Of a stretch of DNA of 64,000 bases, positions 20,149 through 33,702 are shown piece after piece. The DNA is from Auanema rhodensis (taxonomy: Eukaryota > Nematoda > Chromadorea > Rhabditida > Rhabditidae), in the NCBI GenBank assembly GCA_964057225.1, contig OZ059895.1, positions 15,590,001 to 15,654,000 on the forward strand, given 5' to 3'. The notes beneath the pieces are model-generated. The model worked only from the letters and a program-made list of their open reading frames with translations. It ran no database searches and was not told the origin of the DNA. Every line of letters begins with the position of its first letter. Positions within the stretch are counted from its first letter, which is position 1. Made by a program: the position numbers and the translations under genes.

Positions 20149-23100
20149 ATGGCTGAATTGGATATACTAAGGGTAAATTTGTTTTTTCCCCCGATAAATT
20201 TGAGTGATATTGCATAATAGGTGAAACAAGATCGAATTCAAGATCCCGCTTTAACAGCAGAATGGAACAAAAAAGCTTTAGTTTGGGTTCCTCATGAAAA
20301 GGATGGGTTTGTTTTAGCATCCGTTGTAAAAGATGATTCCTCTGGTAGGTTCTATCTTGATTTTCCTATTTTGTTTTTATTTTTTAAGATCTCATTGAAG
20401 TAGAAATATTAGATACTAACGAAAAACAGAGAATAAGTAGAGATGACTGTCAAAAGGTAAGTTGAAAGTTTTGAATATTTTTTTCATGTTTGCTCTTAGG
20501 TCAATCCCCCACGTTTTGATAAATGTGAGGATATGGCTAATATGTCTTGCTTGAACGAAGCAGCTGTGCTGTGGAATCTTAAACAACGTTATTATGCCAA
20601 TCTTATTTATGTAACTCATTATGCTCACAACACCATTATTCTGGTTTTTTAGACTTATTCTGGATTGTTTTGTGTTGTAATTAATCCTTATCAACGGCTT
20701 CCAATTTATACAGACTCAATTGCCGATCTCTTCAAGGGAAAGAAGAGAAAGGAAATGCCTCCACATATTTTTGCTGCCACTGATGAAGCCTACCGTAATA
20801 TGTTGCAAGATAAGGAAGATCAATCCATCCTGTGCACGTAAGCGTTACTTTTTTCTTTTCGCATTTGAACCTTCTGACCTTTAGAGGAGAATCCGGTGCT
20901 GGTAAGACCGAAAACACCAAAAAGGTTATTCAATATTTGGCAAATGTCGCTGGATCACGTAAGACTGGTGTATGTTAATGTTTGTTTTTTTCGTGGCTCA
21001 TCAATTTTTTTTTCAGATTGCTGATCTAGACAGTTCACATACCCGGTTGGTCGGACATCTCGAAGAACAACTTCTTCAAGCCAATCCAATCTTAGAAGCT
21101 TTTGGTAACAGTAAAACTATTAAGAATGACAACTCTTCTAGATTTGTATGCATAAATGTAACTCGATTTAATTCAGTTATATTATTTACAGGGAAAGTTC
21201 ATTCGGGTTCATTTTGATGCCACAGGATGTATTTCCGGAGCTAATATCGAGTTTTATTTATTAGAGAAATCTCGTGTGCTCAGACAAGCATCTTTGGAGA
21301 GAAGTTTCCACATCTTCTACCAAATGTTGAAGGGAGCGAACCCTAAAATGAAAAGTAAGGCTCACAATTTTTATTTTTCAATGAATATACTCTTCAGGCG
21401 ATCTGTTGTTGGAGGAAAATACTGGAGCTTACCGGTTCTTGTCTAATGCCGATGTACATATTCCTGGCATTGATGATAAAACTGAGTTTGCTGAAACAGT
21501 TAAAGCAATGAATATTATGGGAATTGAGGATAATGAAGTTCAAGGTTGTTTAGTCCTTATTGAAAAATTTCCCATTTTACCCATGGTTTAGCTATTCTTC
21601 GTATTGTATCCGCTGTTCTTCTTTTTGGTAACCTCGAATTTGGTCAAGAGAACAAGAATAGCGATCAAGCCATTTTACTTAACGATGCTGTAGCTCAGAA
21701 GATTTGCACTTTGCTTGGTCTCAACTTGTCTGATCTCATGAGAGCTTTCTTGAAACCTAAGATCAAGGTAAAAAAAAGTTTTACTAAGTTTGCAATGGTT
21801 TTCGATTTTAGGTTCAACGGGATCATGTACATAGAAGTCAAAGTGAGGAGCAAGCACGATTCTCCGTTGAAGCTATTGCGAAGGCTTGCTATGAGCGCCT
21901 TTTCAGGTAATTATTGGTTATGAAGTTATGAAGTAAATTTCTGATATTCAGGTGGCTTGTTCAAAGACTCAATAAATCTCTTGATAGAACCCGTCAAAAT
22001 GCTATTAGTTTTGTCGGAATTCTCGATATTGCTGGGTAAGTTTTAGCTGCTTCTACAATAACTTAGCTCTGTTTTTTAGATTTGAAATTTTCGAAATGAA
22101 TTCTTTCGAACAGTTATGCATTAACTATACTAATGAGAAGCTGCAACAGCTTTTTAATAACACAATGTTCATTCGTGAACAACAGGAGTACCTGGATGAA
22201 GGTCTTGATTGGGACATGATCGATTTTGGTTTGAATTTACAACCGACAATTGATTTGATTGAGAAGGTAACCTCGTTATCGTCATCGGAATTGAACATAT
22301 TAATTGCTTAAGCCTATGGGTATTTTGTCAACTTTGGATGATGTTTGTCTATTCCCTCAAGGAAGTGATACAGGATTTGTTGAACGCTTGGTGAATCAAC
22401 ACCATCAACATCCTAAGTATGTCGTACCTGAAATGAGAGCCAAGTATGTTTTAACGCTTCTTATGTGATTTTTGTTCACTTTTTGTAGGAGCGACTTCGC
22501 TGTTGTTCATTATGCTGGACGTGTTGACTACTCAGCCGCTGGTTGGAGAGTTAAGAACATGGATCCATTGAACGAAAACGTTGTTGAGTTACTTCAATCT
22601 GCTCGTGAAACGCTTATTGCTGAAATCTGGAAGGATGGTATGGCATTATTGCATTTCAATATTTTATTTTCCTGTTTAGTTAGCGATGTATGCAGCATGG
22701 GTGCCACCGAAGTTGGAGATGCTGCTATTTTTGGTGCCCGTGTTAAAAAGGGTATGTTCCGTACTGTATCCCAAATGCATAAGGAACAGCTTACTCGATT
22801 GATGTCGACTCTTCACAATACCAATCCTCATTTCGTGAGATGTATCATTCCTAATCACGAGAAAAAGGTTTTTCTCTCTCGCTTTGATCTGTAGATGTAA
22901 ATATCTATATTTAGCCAGGATATCTGAACGCTAATCTTGTTCTTGATCAGCTGAGATGTAATGGTGTTTTGGAAGGAATCCGTATATGCCGCCAAGGATT
23001 CCCTAACCGCCTCCCATTCCAGGTTTCCATTAATCGTGCCATGAAGTTTCAAACTTTTTTCTTTTAGGAGTTCCGACAACGTTATGAACGTCTCTTGACA

Positions 23101-26100
23101 CCAGACGCAGTTCCCCATGGATTCATGGATGGAAAAGAAGCAGTCAGGTACAAGTGTCTGAAGAACATTCTGTAGAATCGATATGCTTCTAGACTTATGA
23201 TGCAAGCTCTAGAGCTTCAGCCCACATTGTTCCGTATTGGGCAATCCAAGATCTTCTTCCGCACTGGGGTTTTGGCTGAATTGGAAAGACTTCGCGATGA
23301 ACGTCTCACTGAATTAGTTATTCAGTTCCAGGTTTTTAAATTTCTCTTATCGATTTAACATAGTTGTTTAGGCTGTTTCACGTGGAGTTCTTGCTCGCAA
23401 ACAGTTCAACCGTAGAAAGGAACAAGCAGCTGCTATTCGTCTTATCCAACGTAATGGACTTGCTTGGATGAGATTACGTGAATGGCAGTGGTGGAGGCTT
23501 TACACTAAGGTTTGGGTTTTCATGTATTTGAGTCTTATTTGGCTGTTACAGGTTAAACCTTTGTTAGAAGTTACCAACAAGGACGAGCTTATCGCCGAAA
23601 AAGAAATTGCTCTTAAAACTACAAGCGAAAAGCTCCGTCGTAGTGAGTTATTCATAAGTGATATGTCTGATAGACTGAGCAAGGTTATTGGTATCTTCTT
23701 TTTCTGTTTCTTACTTTGTTTATAAACAGATGGAAGAGGAACGTGCACGAATTCAACAGAAATTGGATATGGAAACGATGGAAAGAGCTGAGGCTGATGA
23801 AGCTCGCGCTCAAGTTTCTGCTAAGAAGGCTGAATTAGAGGAAGCTATGATGGCATTAGAAAAACAATTGAAGAGCGAAGAACAAGGTCGCAGTTCTATC
23901 GAAGTTGAGAGAAAGCGTTTAATGGTATATCCTGAGTTGTTTGTGTTTTTTCTATTTTTGCTGACTTAGGAAACCGTTCATGATCTCGAGATGCAACTTG
24001 AAGAAGAAGAGAAGAAACGCCAGACCATTCAATTGGAGAAAAATTCTCTTCAGAATTCCTTGAAACAATATGAAGCTTCTAAGAACGAATTAGAAGAGTC
24101 CAGCGGAAAGGTATAGTATATGATCTATATGTTTTCTACGATTGGATCTATAGGTTACAAAGGAAAAACTTGGTCTAGAAATTAGATGCAAAGACTTATC
24201 GGATCGTCTGATTGATGAAGAAGAAAAGGTCAAATCCCTCACCAAGTTGAAGTCTAGATATGAAGCTCAACTAGCTGAACTGGCCGAGGAATGTGAAAGG
24301 TACTCTTTGTCATATTATCATATCATGTCATCCATACTGTTAACTTTTAAAGAGAGAAGAATGCTAAAACTGCTGTTGAAGCTGCTAAGCGCGCGTTAGA
24401 TATCGAACTTCGCGATGAACGAGAAACCTCTTCGGAACGTTTGCGTAAAGCTGAAGAGTTAACCCAACAGCTTCTCAAAAAAGAAAGCGAGTTGGCTGCT
24501 GCAGTACTCAAGTAAGTGATAACTATGTAATTTTTCCCATGTTAAATATCTTAGGAGTGATGAGGAAGCTGCTCAAATTCAACAATTGGAGCGTGATCTC
24601 CGTGATATTCGTGCTCAAATGGATGATCTCCAAGAAGATTTAAAACAAGAGCAAGCTGCCAGGTAGTTTTAGCTGATTATAAATTATGAATATTTTATAT
24701 CTTCAGAGCTAAAGCCGAAAAAGCTCGTAGAAATATGAGTGAAGAACTTGAAGCTTATAAGTTAGAACTCGAGGAATCTCTTGATAAAACTGTTCTCCAC
24801 CAGGAGATGAGAAATAAACGTGAAGAGGAATTCCTTCAACTTCAAAAACAATTGGAAGATACTGTTAAAGATTCCAATGATAGAATTGAGGCTTTTAAAT
24901 CGAAGTATCAGAAGCAAGTCGACGATTTAACCGAGAACATCGATATTCTCAAACGTCAAAAGACCACGGTTTTCAATTTTCAATCACCTCATAATAAATA
25001 CGTTTTGTTTAGGCTGAAAAAACACACTATCAATTGGAATCTGAAATTCAGAATCTTCAAGCTGAAATGGAAGTTCTTTTGAATGCTCGCCAAGAAGCTG
25101 ATCGCAGACGCAAAAATGCCGAATCGCAATTGAGTGATCAACAGTTGAGATACAAAACATTGCAAGAGCAATCTGATGACATTACTTCCAAGTTGGCTAA
25201 AGTATTGGTTATTCTTAAGCATATATACTGATTTCCATATTTCAGGCTAATATCGAAATTGAAAACTTGCATAAGCTCAAGGATAGTGATTCTGAGAATA
25301 ACTCTAATCTTCTTAAGAAAATTGCTGCTTTGGAGAATCAAGTAGCTGAATACGCTGAGGTAATTGATTGGGATTACTGGCTCAATATTCATCCAAATTA
25401 ATTAAGGCCGAACAAGAAAGCCAAAATACTCGAGCTAACCTTATGAGTAGAATAAGAGCAGCTGAAGATGGCTTTACTGAAGCCAAGGAACAGAATGATG
25501 ACTTGATGGAGAAAATCGAGCGCCAGGAAAGGGTTTGTGTTGAAACTAGTGGTGGTATGAAAATTGTTGTGATGTTCAGGAAGCCGCTACCCTAAGAGTT
25601 CAATTGGGTGAAGCCAAGAGAAAGTTGGAAGATGAAACCGGTGAAAAGATTGAAGAAGTGAAACGCAAGATGGGTAAAGATCTTGCTGATGCTTTAGCCC
25701 GTGTCAGTGAAGCCGATGGCGCTCGTGAAAAAGCTGAAAAGGCGAAGAGAAAAGCTTTGGAAGAGGTGTACATGCATATATTGAGTTTTTTTTTATTAAT
25801 AGTCTTTTAGGCTGAGGATCTTGCCCGTGAATTGTCTGAGGTCAGCAATCAACTTCGTGATGTGGATAGACGCCAGCGCAAATTTGATCAACAACTGGCT
25901 GAGGAAAAAGCAAATACGGCTAAAGTCCAGCAGGCGCTTGATCTTGCTCATGAACAGGTGTACTTATTTTGATAACAATGTTTGATATGCTGTACTTTCA
26001 GATGCGTGATAGCGAAACCAAGAAATTGAATGTCATGAAGGAAATGGAAGATCTTAAAGAACAGTTGACTGAAGTTGAAAAGGAGAGAAGAATGCTTAAA

Positions 26101-27978
26101 CTCGAAGTTGACAACCTTGCCTCTAACCAGGATGATACTGGAAAAAATGTTTACGAATTAGAAAAAGCGAAGACTAGATTAGAAGATGAATTATCCCGAG
26201 CTAGAGAATTGGTAAAATCTACTGTATACTATTCCTTTATCTAAAAAGTTTCAGATCATAGAGCTTGAAGACGCTACTCAGCTAGCTGAGGATGCCAAAT
26301 CAAGAATTGAAGTACAGTTCCAAGCTGCTAAGCAAGAGTGGGCTCGTACCTCTTCTGCTAGAGAAGAAGATGAGGAAGAGAGACGACGAACATTAGTCAA
26401 ACAGGTCAGTTTATGTTATCTTTACAATAGTAATTGTTGCAATTAGGTTCGAGATTTAACTGAAGAACTTGAAACTGAGCGCCGATACAAGGCTACAGCT
26501 TTAGCAAGCAAGAAGAAGAGTGATACTCAAATCCAATCTCTCCAAGAGGAGAATGAGAAGGCTATGAGACAATTAGACGAGATGACTAGGCAATGTAGAA
26601 GAGCCAACCAGGTATATATTAGTATATTAATGTTTATCGCCGATTTGCTTTCAGGGCGCTAAAGATGCCCAAATCGAGGGGTCTGAGGCTCGTGCAGCCA
26701 TGGATGAGGCTTTGTGCTCTGCCAGAGAAGCTGAAAAGAGGTATTATCAATAATCATGAAGAATAACTGACATTTTTTTATAGGGTACGTCTTCTTGAGG
26801 GCGAAATCACTAGACTTACTGATGAGTTGAACCTTGCTCAGCAAGGAAGAAAGAAGGCTGAAGCTGAAAAGGATGACTTGCTTGATGAAATCCGTACTGT
26901 TAAGAATGGACTATTGGGTCAAGACGAGAAACGCCGGTCAGAATTAGAACTTTTTTTCAGAACTTAACAGTAATTTCATTTTAGCTTTGAGCGACGAATT
27001 GCTGACTTGGAAGACCAGCTTGATGAAGAACAAACTAGTCACGAAGTTACAGCAGAAAAGATGAAGCAAACCCAAACTCAGGTTGAAAAATTGACCACTG
27101 AACTTACCCAAGAACGTGCTATGTGTGAACGCATTGAAAGTGAGAAGAAAAACTTAGAAAGATCTGTTCGTGATCTCAATCAACAGCTCGAGAGTGTTGA
27201 AGGTAATTTTAAAAAAATGTTAATTTGATTCATATGTAAGCATTTAGGTTCTGTTTCTGCTCGTATGAGGGCTCAAATTGTAAATGTCGAGGCTCGTAAT
27301 AGGCAATTAGCTGATCAGTTAGAAGAGACAGAGAAGGATAGAGCATCGCTTTCTCGTCAGGTACTACTTTCTTATGAATATCTATCGTCATCTTTCATTC
27401 TTCCAGATTCGCCGTGTCGATAGACAACTTGCTGAGATGAATGAAGTCAGAGAAGATGAACGAAGGCATGCTCAGCAAGACAAAGAAGCTGTAAGTTCGA
27501 ATTCTATATGACGTCATATTACCATTCAATTTCAGGCCGATTCTGCTTCAGCTCGTTTACGACAAGTTAAGAGAGAGTTAAATGATAGAGAAGATGAACT
27601 TGAAAAGGAAAAGATCAAGCTTAAAGAAGCTCGCCGTCAAATAGATGATCTCTCTGAACAAATCCAAACCTTAACAAGAGAAAATCAGACATTTAAGGTC
27701 GGCAACATGATTTACAGCTGCAATATGTAATTTTGTTTCAGACCCGTGTGACGACAGATCGTAGATCTGTAATGGCCTTGTCGAGAGATTCCAGGAGATA
27801 TGGAAGTTCTCATTCCATCAGAGGTTCTACTTACTTCAAAAACATGAATGAACATCAAGAGCTAGAGTTTCCAGATGACACCAGACCCTTAGGTGATGAT
27901 GTCAGGCCTAGCTCTCGGTTAACCACAGGTTCTCAGTGCGGTCCCAGTGAAGATGACAGGGAATCGAATAAAACTTAA
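20149..27978 (+). CDS. Non-muscle (smooth/non-muscle type) myosin II heavy chain
   Basis: This is a complete heavy chain with many small introns, starting MAELDILR at 20149-20172 and stopping at 27978. The head carries [10 protein letters not shown] (SH3-like), [11 protein letters not shown]-loop [13 protein letters not shown], switch I NDNSSRFGKF, switch II DIAGFEIF, actin-binding and relay regions, and CRQGFPNRL. The neck ([12 protein letters not shown], then [12 protein letters not shown]) has two IQ motifs. From about 23540 onward it is a continuous alpha-helical coiled coil, followed by a short non-helical tail ([13 protein letters not shown], then a Ser/Asp-rich end). The P-loop, [14 protein letters not shown] and non-helical tailpiece place it with non-muscle/smooth-muscle myosin II, i.e. 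C. elegans nmy-1/nmy-2, not body-wall unc-54-type chains. I cannot decide between nmy-1 and nmy-2. It would drive cytokinesis and epidermal contractility with its light chains. Confidence 0.93.
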
Positions 27979-28388
27979 TGTAATCATATGTCCATTTTGT
28001 ATACATGCCGTGCATCCATCTTTTAACAATTTTTTAACCAGGAGCCAAGCAGTATGGGTTGTATACTACTAAGCATTTTTTAAAAGCATTTTACCTGTTT
28101 GCATTATAAAGTTTTCGAATAAAAATCTTTCTAAAATCTTTTCATTTATTAATATTACATACAGAAAAAGCAGAAATATTCTTAGCACCGGCCAAGGAAG
28201 CACTGCTAAATATAGACAATTTGCGATGTTTTGAAAAATATCCATAAATTAGAAAAGCGGTACAGATTACATACCAAGAATGGAAAAATATTCAGCCATG
28301 TCAGGCAATGCAAAAATATCACAGATTTACCCATATCTTAAAATTAGACGGTCGAACACACTCTCAATTCCTAATTCTCATAGTTATA
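27979..28388. other. Convergent 3' region between myosin and SLC30A9
   Basis: 3' untranslated and spacer sequence. A poly(A) signal for myosin (AATAAA, 28118-28123) is visible about 140 bp after the stop. No gene. Confidence 0.6.
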
Positions 28389-31291
28389 CTAGAGAGCTTC
28401 CAAATCTACGTGTCGAATATCAGGATGTTTTTTAGTTATTTCCTTTTCAATACGATCAATCTCATCACCCAAACGATCAATTATCTTTTCTCCATGATTT
28501 TCCATGAAATTTTCCAATTCATCAGTGTTTTTAATCGTTTGCACATCCTGAAATAATAAAGTAAAGTAAGAAACTCAGTAAGAAGCTCGTAGGAACCTGA
28601 AGCATTTTTGGTAAATGAACTGCTCCGCTAGCTAGATAAGCTCTGGTAATGGCTCGGCCATCAAAATCTAGCTCAGCCTTAAAGCGTGATTGTTCTACAC
28701 CTAACGCAGTTGCTTTTACATCGTGTACTGATCTGAACTTTGAAACTTAAAGCTCAAAATAAAAACTTGCACTACCTAATAACAGGATCATTATTCAGTC
28801 GGCAGACGATATCATCAGTTATACGCTTTGGTAAACTTCTGCCAACTAAATGAGCAGCATTTGAACGAATAATGAAAGAAGCAACAGTTCCTAAGAAAAT
28901 TATATTTTCAACTCTTAATTAAGATTCAAATAATACCAAGCAAACAGCCAATAACAATTGATCCACATGCATCAGGTATAGGAGAATTGAGAACAGAAGA
29001 TAAAGTAATTGCACCTAAAGCCACAATAACCTGAAACATATAACTAAAACTCATAAATAGAAAGATGACATACTCCTGAAACGGCAGCAGTATCTTCTAG
29101 TAAAACTACATTTAACGACGGATCACCTGCCGTTCGTACTGCAAAAATAGCATTTTACAAGAGTGAAAACAAAAAAAGACGAAACCATAATTAAACAGAC
29201 TAAGACCAGCCCGTTTAGATTTCTTGAAAGCTTCCTTATAGGCAGTAAGAGCTGATGTTCCTTGGAAACAGAGAGACATAACAAGAGCGTAATACGCCTG
29301 AACACACATGAACGTTAGACAATAAAGATTTCAGGATCTTACGTATGTCAGAGGTTCCAATTCTGCGGGATTAAGCAAAGCACTGACTCCGTGATAAATG
29401 GATAAGCCACAGCCAAAAGCCATAATACCACATCCCGAAATGAGTGAAGTTACATAACGCATATTTCCTGAAGATATAAACTTTAAGTTATTAAAATGAG
29501 TTGCAATCTCACCATATCCGTAAGGAAACAGATTATCAGGATTTTTAGCAGAATACCGAATTCCCAAAAGTAGAATCAATTGATTACAAGTATCCATAGT
29601 ACTATGGATTGCTTCAGCGAATAATGACTTTGAGCCAGTAACGTAAGCAGCAGCAAACTGAAATTTAAACGTATTTGAAAATGATGCTGCTCCCAAACAA
29701 ACCTTAAATATGGCATCGCACATGTTCAAAGTAAAAGCTATAGCAACTACACGATCAGCACCCTAAAAAGATTTTGAGAAAATCAGAGTTAACCGTTTGT
29801 GCAATGTTAAACTTAAGAACTATTATACTATTTTTTCTTTAATTAATTAATGCAAACCTTATTTCCATCTGAAGCTGTTTCAACTCTCATTCTCATTCGC
29901 ATTCTTTCAGCATCAGTTAATTGAGTTCTCATAGCTACAAGTGGACGACGGTGAGCAGACAGAGCTTCACTACTTCCATGAACCTAAAATTATGATTTTC
30001 ACAACTTTCTATATATCAGACACAAACCTTTAATGCCTTGTGATAAACATCAGTCAAGGAATAAAGTATGCTATGGCCTTTAGTGGCATTTGTTAAGGCT
30101 CTGGCAGGCTTGGGTTGACTAGGAAGATCTTCGAAATCTTGCTCTCTATACAATGAAAATATATAAAAAGCTTATTTAAAACTAAATTTACTTAAGTCCG
30201 AACTCGGCCATAGCACGAAGTTTGTCTATCTTATCATTGTCGTAAGAATGTGATTTCTTAGAGAGTTGGGCGACCTTTATAAAAGAAGCAACAGGTTAAT
30301 GTCATATTCAGAATCTTTTATCAAACCTTAAATAGTCGTCGCTTCTCACTTCTTGAAATATCTTCATCATTTCCAGTAGAGAGGAAACGCAGAGCACCCA
30401 AAGAAAGCGTAAAACCTCTAGTATTCAAGCCTATGATTGGAATAATAATTGATATTCAAGATTTATTAAAAATACATCTGCTTTGTTTTGCTAGTAAGCA
30501 AATAGGTAAAGAATAAACGGTAGTCATACTTGTTTATGCTAGCTAAATTACACTTCGGACCATACCTTCCTGTAATCAAACAAGCACATTGATAAAAAAT
30601 ATCTTCATTTAGATGTTATGACAGTGAAATAATAATTTAACGATGTTAATAAACGAAGAAAAAACTAAGAAAGTGAAGTGAAAAAATACTATAAGATTTA
30701 CACTAAGCAACCCGGATGAGTCAAATGCATGTTGTGTGCCCTATGGCATCACGTGCTTCTCATCATCAACAACAACGTCACATAAACATAAATACATATT
30801 TACATCAACAACAATGAAAACGCCTGAAAAATTTACAAAAAATCTAACTATATTAAAAAAAACACTTTGAAAAAAAGAAAGAAAAAACGACGTTTAAACC
30901 AAAATTCAGCAACTTCTTGCAACATTTTGAAAAATGCACTTAAAAAGCGCAAACAAACACAAAAGTTCATTCTTAATAGTATATTCAATTAAATCTCATA
31001 ATGTTTCTTTAATATGAAATAAATATTCAAGTTTATAAATTATTTAAAAAAGAATTAAAACAATACATATATATATATATATGAAACATATGAAATATGC
31101 ATTCAATCAAAACTAATTAAGATATTTCGCTATTATTGAATCAATTAAGTATGTATTGTAATTTATAATAACTAAATTACTTTAAAACATTACTAAGCTT
31201 TGGTAAATACCCAAATTCAGAAAATAAAATAAAGGGAAAACATACGACGGATGATCGCCTGATGTTTTAATACCTGGCTAAAACGAAACAT
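28389..31291 (-). CDS. slc-30A9: SLC30A9/ZnT9 mitochondrial zinc transporter
   Basis: The gene runs from ATG at 31291 to the stop at 28389. The first exon (31291-31246) encodes MFRFSQVLKHQAIIR, a basic amphipathic mitochondrial leader. It joins in phase to a small exon ending 30530 and then to the body. The protein continues with FLSTGNDEDIS, a charged middle region (TDAERMRMRMRVE), and the cation-efflux domain: AEAIHSTMDTCNQ with the HxxxD metal site, PYGYGNMRYV, LLEDTAAVSG, DVKATALGVEQSRFKAELDFDG. It ends KKHPDIRHVDLEAL. The C-terminal half matches human SLC30A9 closely (ends ..VRHVDLE.L), including LLEDTAAV in place of the second HxxxD. SLC30A9 exports zinc from mitochondria. The N-terminal exon assignment is inferred from phase and the leader character. 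Confidence 0.9.
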
Positions 31292-31874
31292 CGCATCCTT
31301 AAAAAATTTCTTATCAAACTTTTCGATTTTTCTGTTTTTCACATAATTTTAACAAATCAATGTATTTTCAAACATAGAATCATTACTTAATATGAGTTAT
31401 AGCATGATTTTCATATTGTTTGAACGAATGTGTCTCTAAGCGACCTTTAAAGATTTTGAAGAAAATCATATACGTATGTGTTATCGATCCTCTTTTAGTA
31501 TTTCAATAGATAAAACAAACAAGGTGAACTTTTCTCTGTTTAGATAACAGAGTATTTAAAAAAAAATAAGATAGACATCAATTATTTATTATTTGAAATT
31601 GTTAAAGGTCAAATATGTTTGAAATACCCCGTAAGCGATTATAGTTTATTCTTAACTTATCAGAAGATATGAGCGGTTGTATTCTTCTCTGAGACCGGAG
31701 TCTTCTCTTAAACTTCAATCTTGTAGTCTTATATTGCTTTATTCTCTTGTATTGTTCACTTTAATGCTTCTTTTATCTTGATATCTTTGTATATCTACAA
31801 TGTATTTCTTAAATCTAATTCCTTTATTAACAAGAGAACTCTAGCTGGAAGTAGTGGAACGTAAATGAGGTATT
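31292..31874. other. Intergenic, no gene seen
   Basis: AT-rich spacer upstream of SLC30A9 and downstream of the ShK-domain gene. No coding sequence was recognised. Confidence 0.5.
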
Positions 31875-32463
31875 TTAACATAATTTACAAGTCTTTGCAC
31901 AATTCTTTTTCATCAGCGAGCGATAGGCAGTAGCTGTACATAGGCTTTTCTTTGCTGAACAGTCTGCAGCTGTATCTATACAAGCTTTAACTGGTTCTCC
32001 AGCTCCAGCTCCGGCTCCGGCTCCGGCTCCAGCTCCAGCTCCAGCTCCAGCTCCAGCTCCTGCTCCTGCTCCAGCTCCTGCATCTGGGCCAGCTGCAAAA
32101 CCAGCCATGCGACCTCTTCCTGCTTCGTCTCCTCTTGCTCCTCCTCTTCCTACTTTACCATACTTCTCTTCGATTTCATCGTATTCCATTTCGCACCTCA
32201 AGAAGTATTAAATCAAGAATTATTTTTAGAAAATTAGAACTAACCATCCACAACTATTTCTGCAAGCTTTGAACATACTTGGTAGGTAATCTGGGTTATA
32301 GCACAATCCCCTCTTACAATCACATTCGGGATCTTTATCAATGCATCTAAACATATTTTCTTAAACATTTAAATGGTTTATAACTTTACCTATCATCATC
32401 TTCCAGGACACCAGCTAATGTATAGGAAACAGTAAGAGCAATAACCAAATAATTCAAAAACAT
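31875..32463 (-). CDS. Secreted two-ShK-domain protein with Ala-Gly repeat linker
   Basis: Three exons (32463-32390, 32346-32245, 32196-31875) give 165 residues. A signal peptide is clear (MFLNYLVIALTVSYTLAG). The first cysteine-rich unit (CIDKDPECDCKRGLC, ending CRNSCGWC) and the second (CIDTAADCSAKKSLC, ending KNCAKTCKLC) match the six-cysteine ShKT pattern common in nematode secreted proteins. Between them lies a charged Gly/Arg segment (GRGGARGDEAGRGR) and a run of about 14 Ala-Gly pairs. ShKT modules occur in enzymes, surface-coat and secreted effector-like proteins; the sequence shows no catalytic domain, so no function can be stated. Extracellular location follows from the signal peptide. 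Confidence 0.85.
31996..32086 (-). repeat. Coding hexanucleotide minisatellite (Ala-Gly)n
   Basis: Tandem GGAGCT/GGAGCC/GGAGCA units inside the ShK gene encode alternating Ala-Gly. The repeat unit is two codons long, so changes in copy number keep the frame. Confidence 0.95.
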
Positions 32464-33050
32464 TGCAGAAGCTTGATGAATGTAACATGCCCATATTCTT
32501 TATATATGTGCGTTCATCAAATGGTATGCTCCTCATAAGTGCACTGTATTTAACCAACTGCTTAAACATGTTTTATGAAAAATTAAAAAAAAAGTCTGCT
32601 TCGAACACAATTGAGTTGATGCTGAACTCAGATATATTGGAATTTGATTGTTTAATTGGATAGGTCATGCGATTGATATTGTTTGCGATGCTCATTTTCA
32701 AATATACAATGTTTCGAAGTTGACATAGGGCTTAAGAGATGCTACGGAAATGTCATTCTGGAACATCGTATTCACTTTTATGCTTTCGATTTGACATCTC
32801 TGTTGATTGTTCACGTTTGGAAGATTTTTCATGTGAATATTAATTGGTTTTATCTAAAACATCAGGGAGAATTCTCAACATTTTATTAAATTATGAAAAT
32901 AATACCGGTAAACCCGTAGACACTGAGTATTCAGAGCGATAATGAGAAATAAAAAATTTCATATGGCTAGAGTTGGAGAGGGAAGTTGGGGTGTGGAGGG
33001 AGATTGGAACAGGAATCGGAACGAAAACAATAAAATATATACCAGAAACT
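32464..33050. other. Intergenic, no gene seen
   Basis: Spacer upstream of the ShK gene and downstream of the next minus-strand gene. The open frames present have no protein-like character. Confidence 0.45.
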
Positions 33051-33702
33051 TCAAACAGGTAAGAGAGATGGAGATTCAATTTGATCTTTGTTGTCCAAAG
33101 TATCCTTTCTTTCAATATTTTTATAAAAATGATACATTCTCCATTTACGGACTATATAACGAATACATGCTTTTACAGTTATAAGTACAAATAATATAAT
33201 TAAAGCAACTGCTGTACCAATTCCTACCATAGGATCATACGATTTATAGAAATCTTCATCTGAGCTAGGTGGATTAACCTGAAAAAAACATAATATCAGT
33301 GAACATGAATTCATTAATCTTAACACTATCATGCTGTTTTTCGTTTTTTTTTAAAACATTTTATTTTCAGTAAACTTCATTAAAGTTGCGAATATATAAA
33401 AAAATATATCAAATAATTGCACGCTACGATTATGACGTGAATATTTGCATAAGTTGGATCCAGTACACGAGTACGCGCTAACGGACTTATTTTTGAATAT
33501 TACGTCAACGTGTCAGAGATTATTATTTTTGCTATAACTATACGGAACGGTTGCAACAGCTTTTACACATATGTCACATATGTATACTATGTGTATATGT
33601 TTCAGATGCTTATAGTTTTGTTATGAAAGATCTAAAAGAGCAGTAATTTACCTCCATAAAATCTCTTTTTTCATGACACAAGGGATAACACTGGCGAGCC
33701 AT
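33051..33702 (-). CDS. 92-aa single-pass membrane protein, unidentified
   Basis: Two exons (33702-33652, 33278-33051) give 92 residues. The N-terminus is short, with two cysteines (MARQCYPLCHEKRDFM). Then come PPSSDEDFYKSYDPMVG, a transmembrane helix at about residues 36-57 (GTAVALIILFVLITVKACI) and a basic juxtamembrane segment (RYIVRKWRMYHFYKN). The tail ends ESPSLLPV. The positive-inside rule suggests a cytoplasmic C-terminus. No family was recognised. The 373-bp intron is long for this window. The final exon could splice further at a TTACCTG near the stop, but no partner exon is evident. Confidence 0.55.

Noticed and set aside
30691-30770. ATG-containing segment near 30740 as an alternative SLC30A9 start (MHLTHPGC)
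   Set aside because: Its phase does not fit the next exon, whereas the exon at 31291-31246 joins in phase and supplies a mitochondrial leader.
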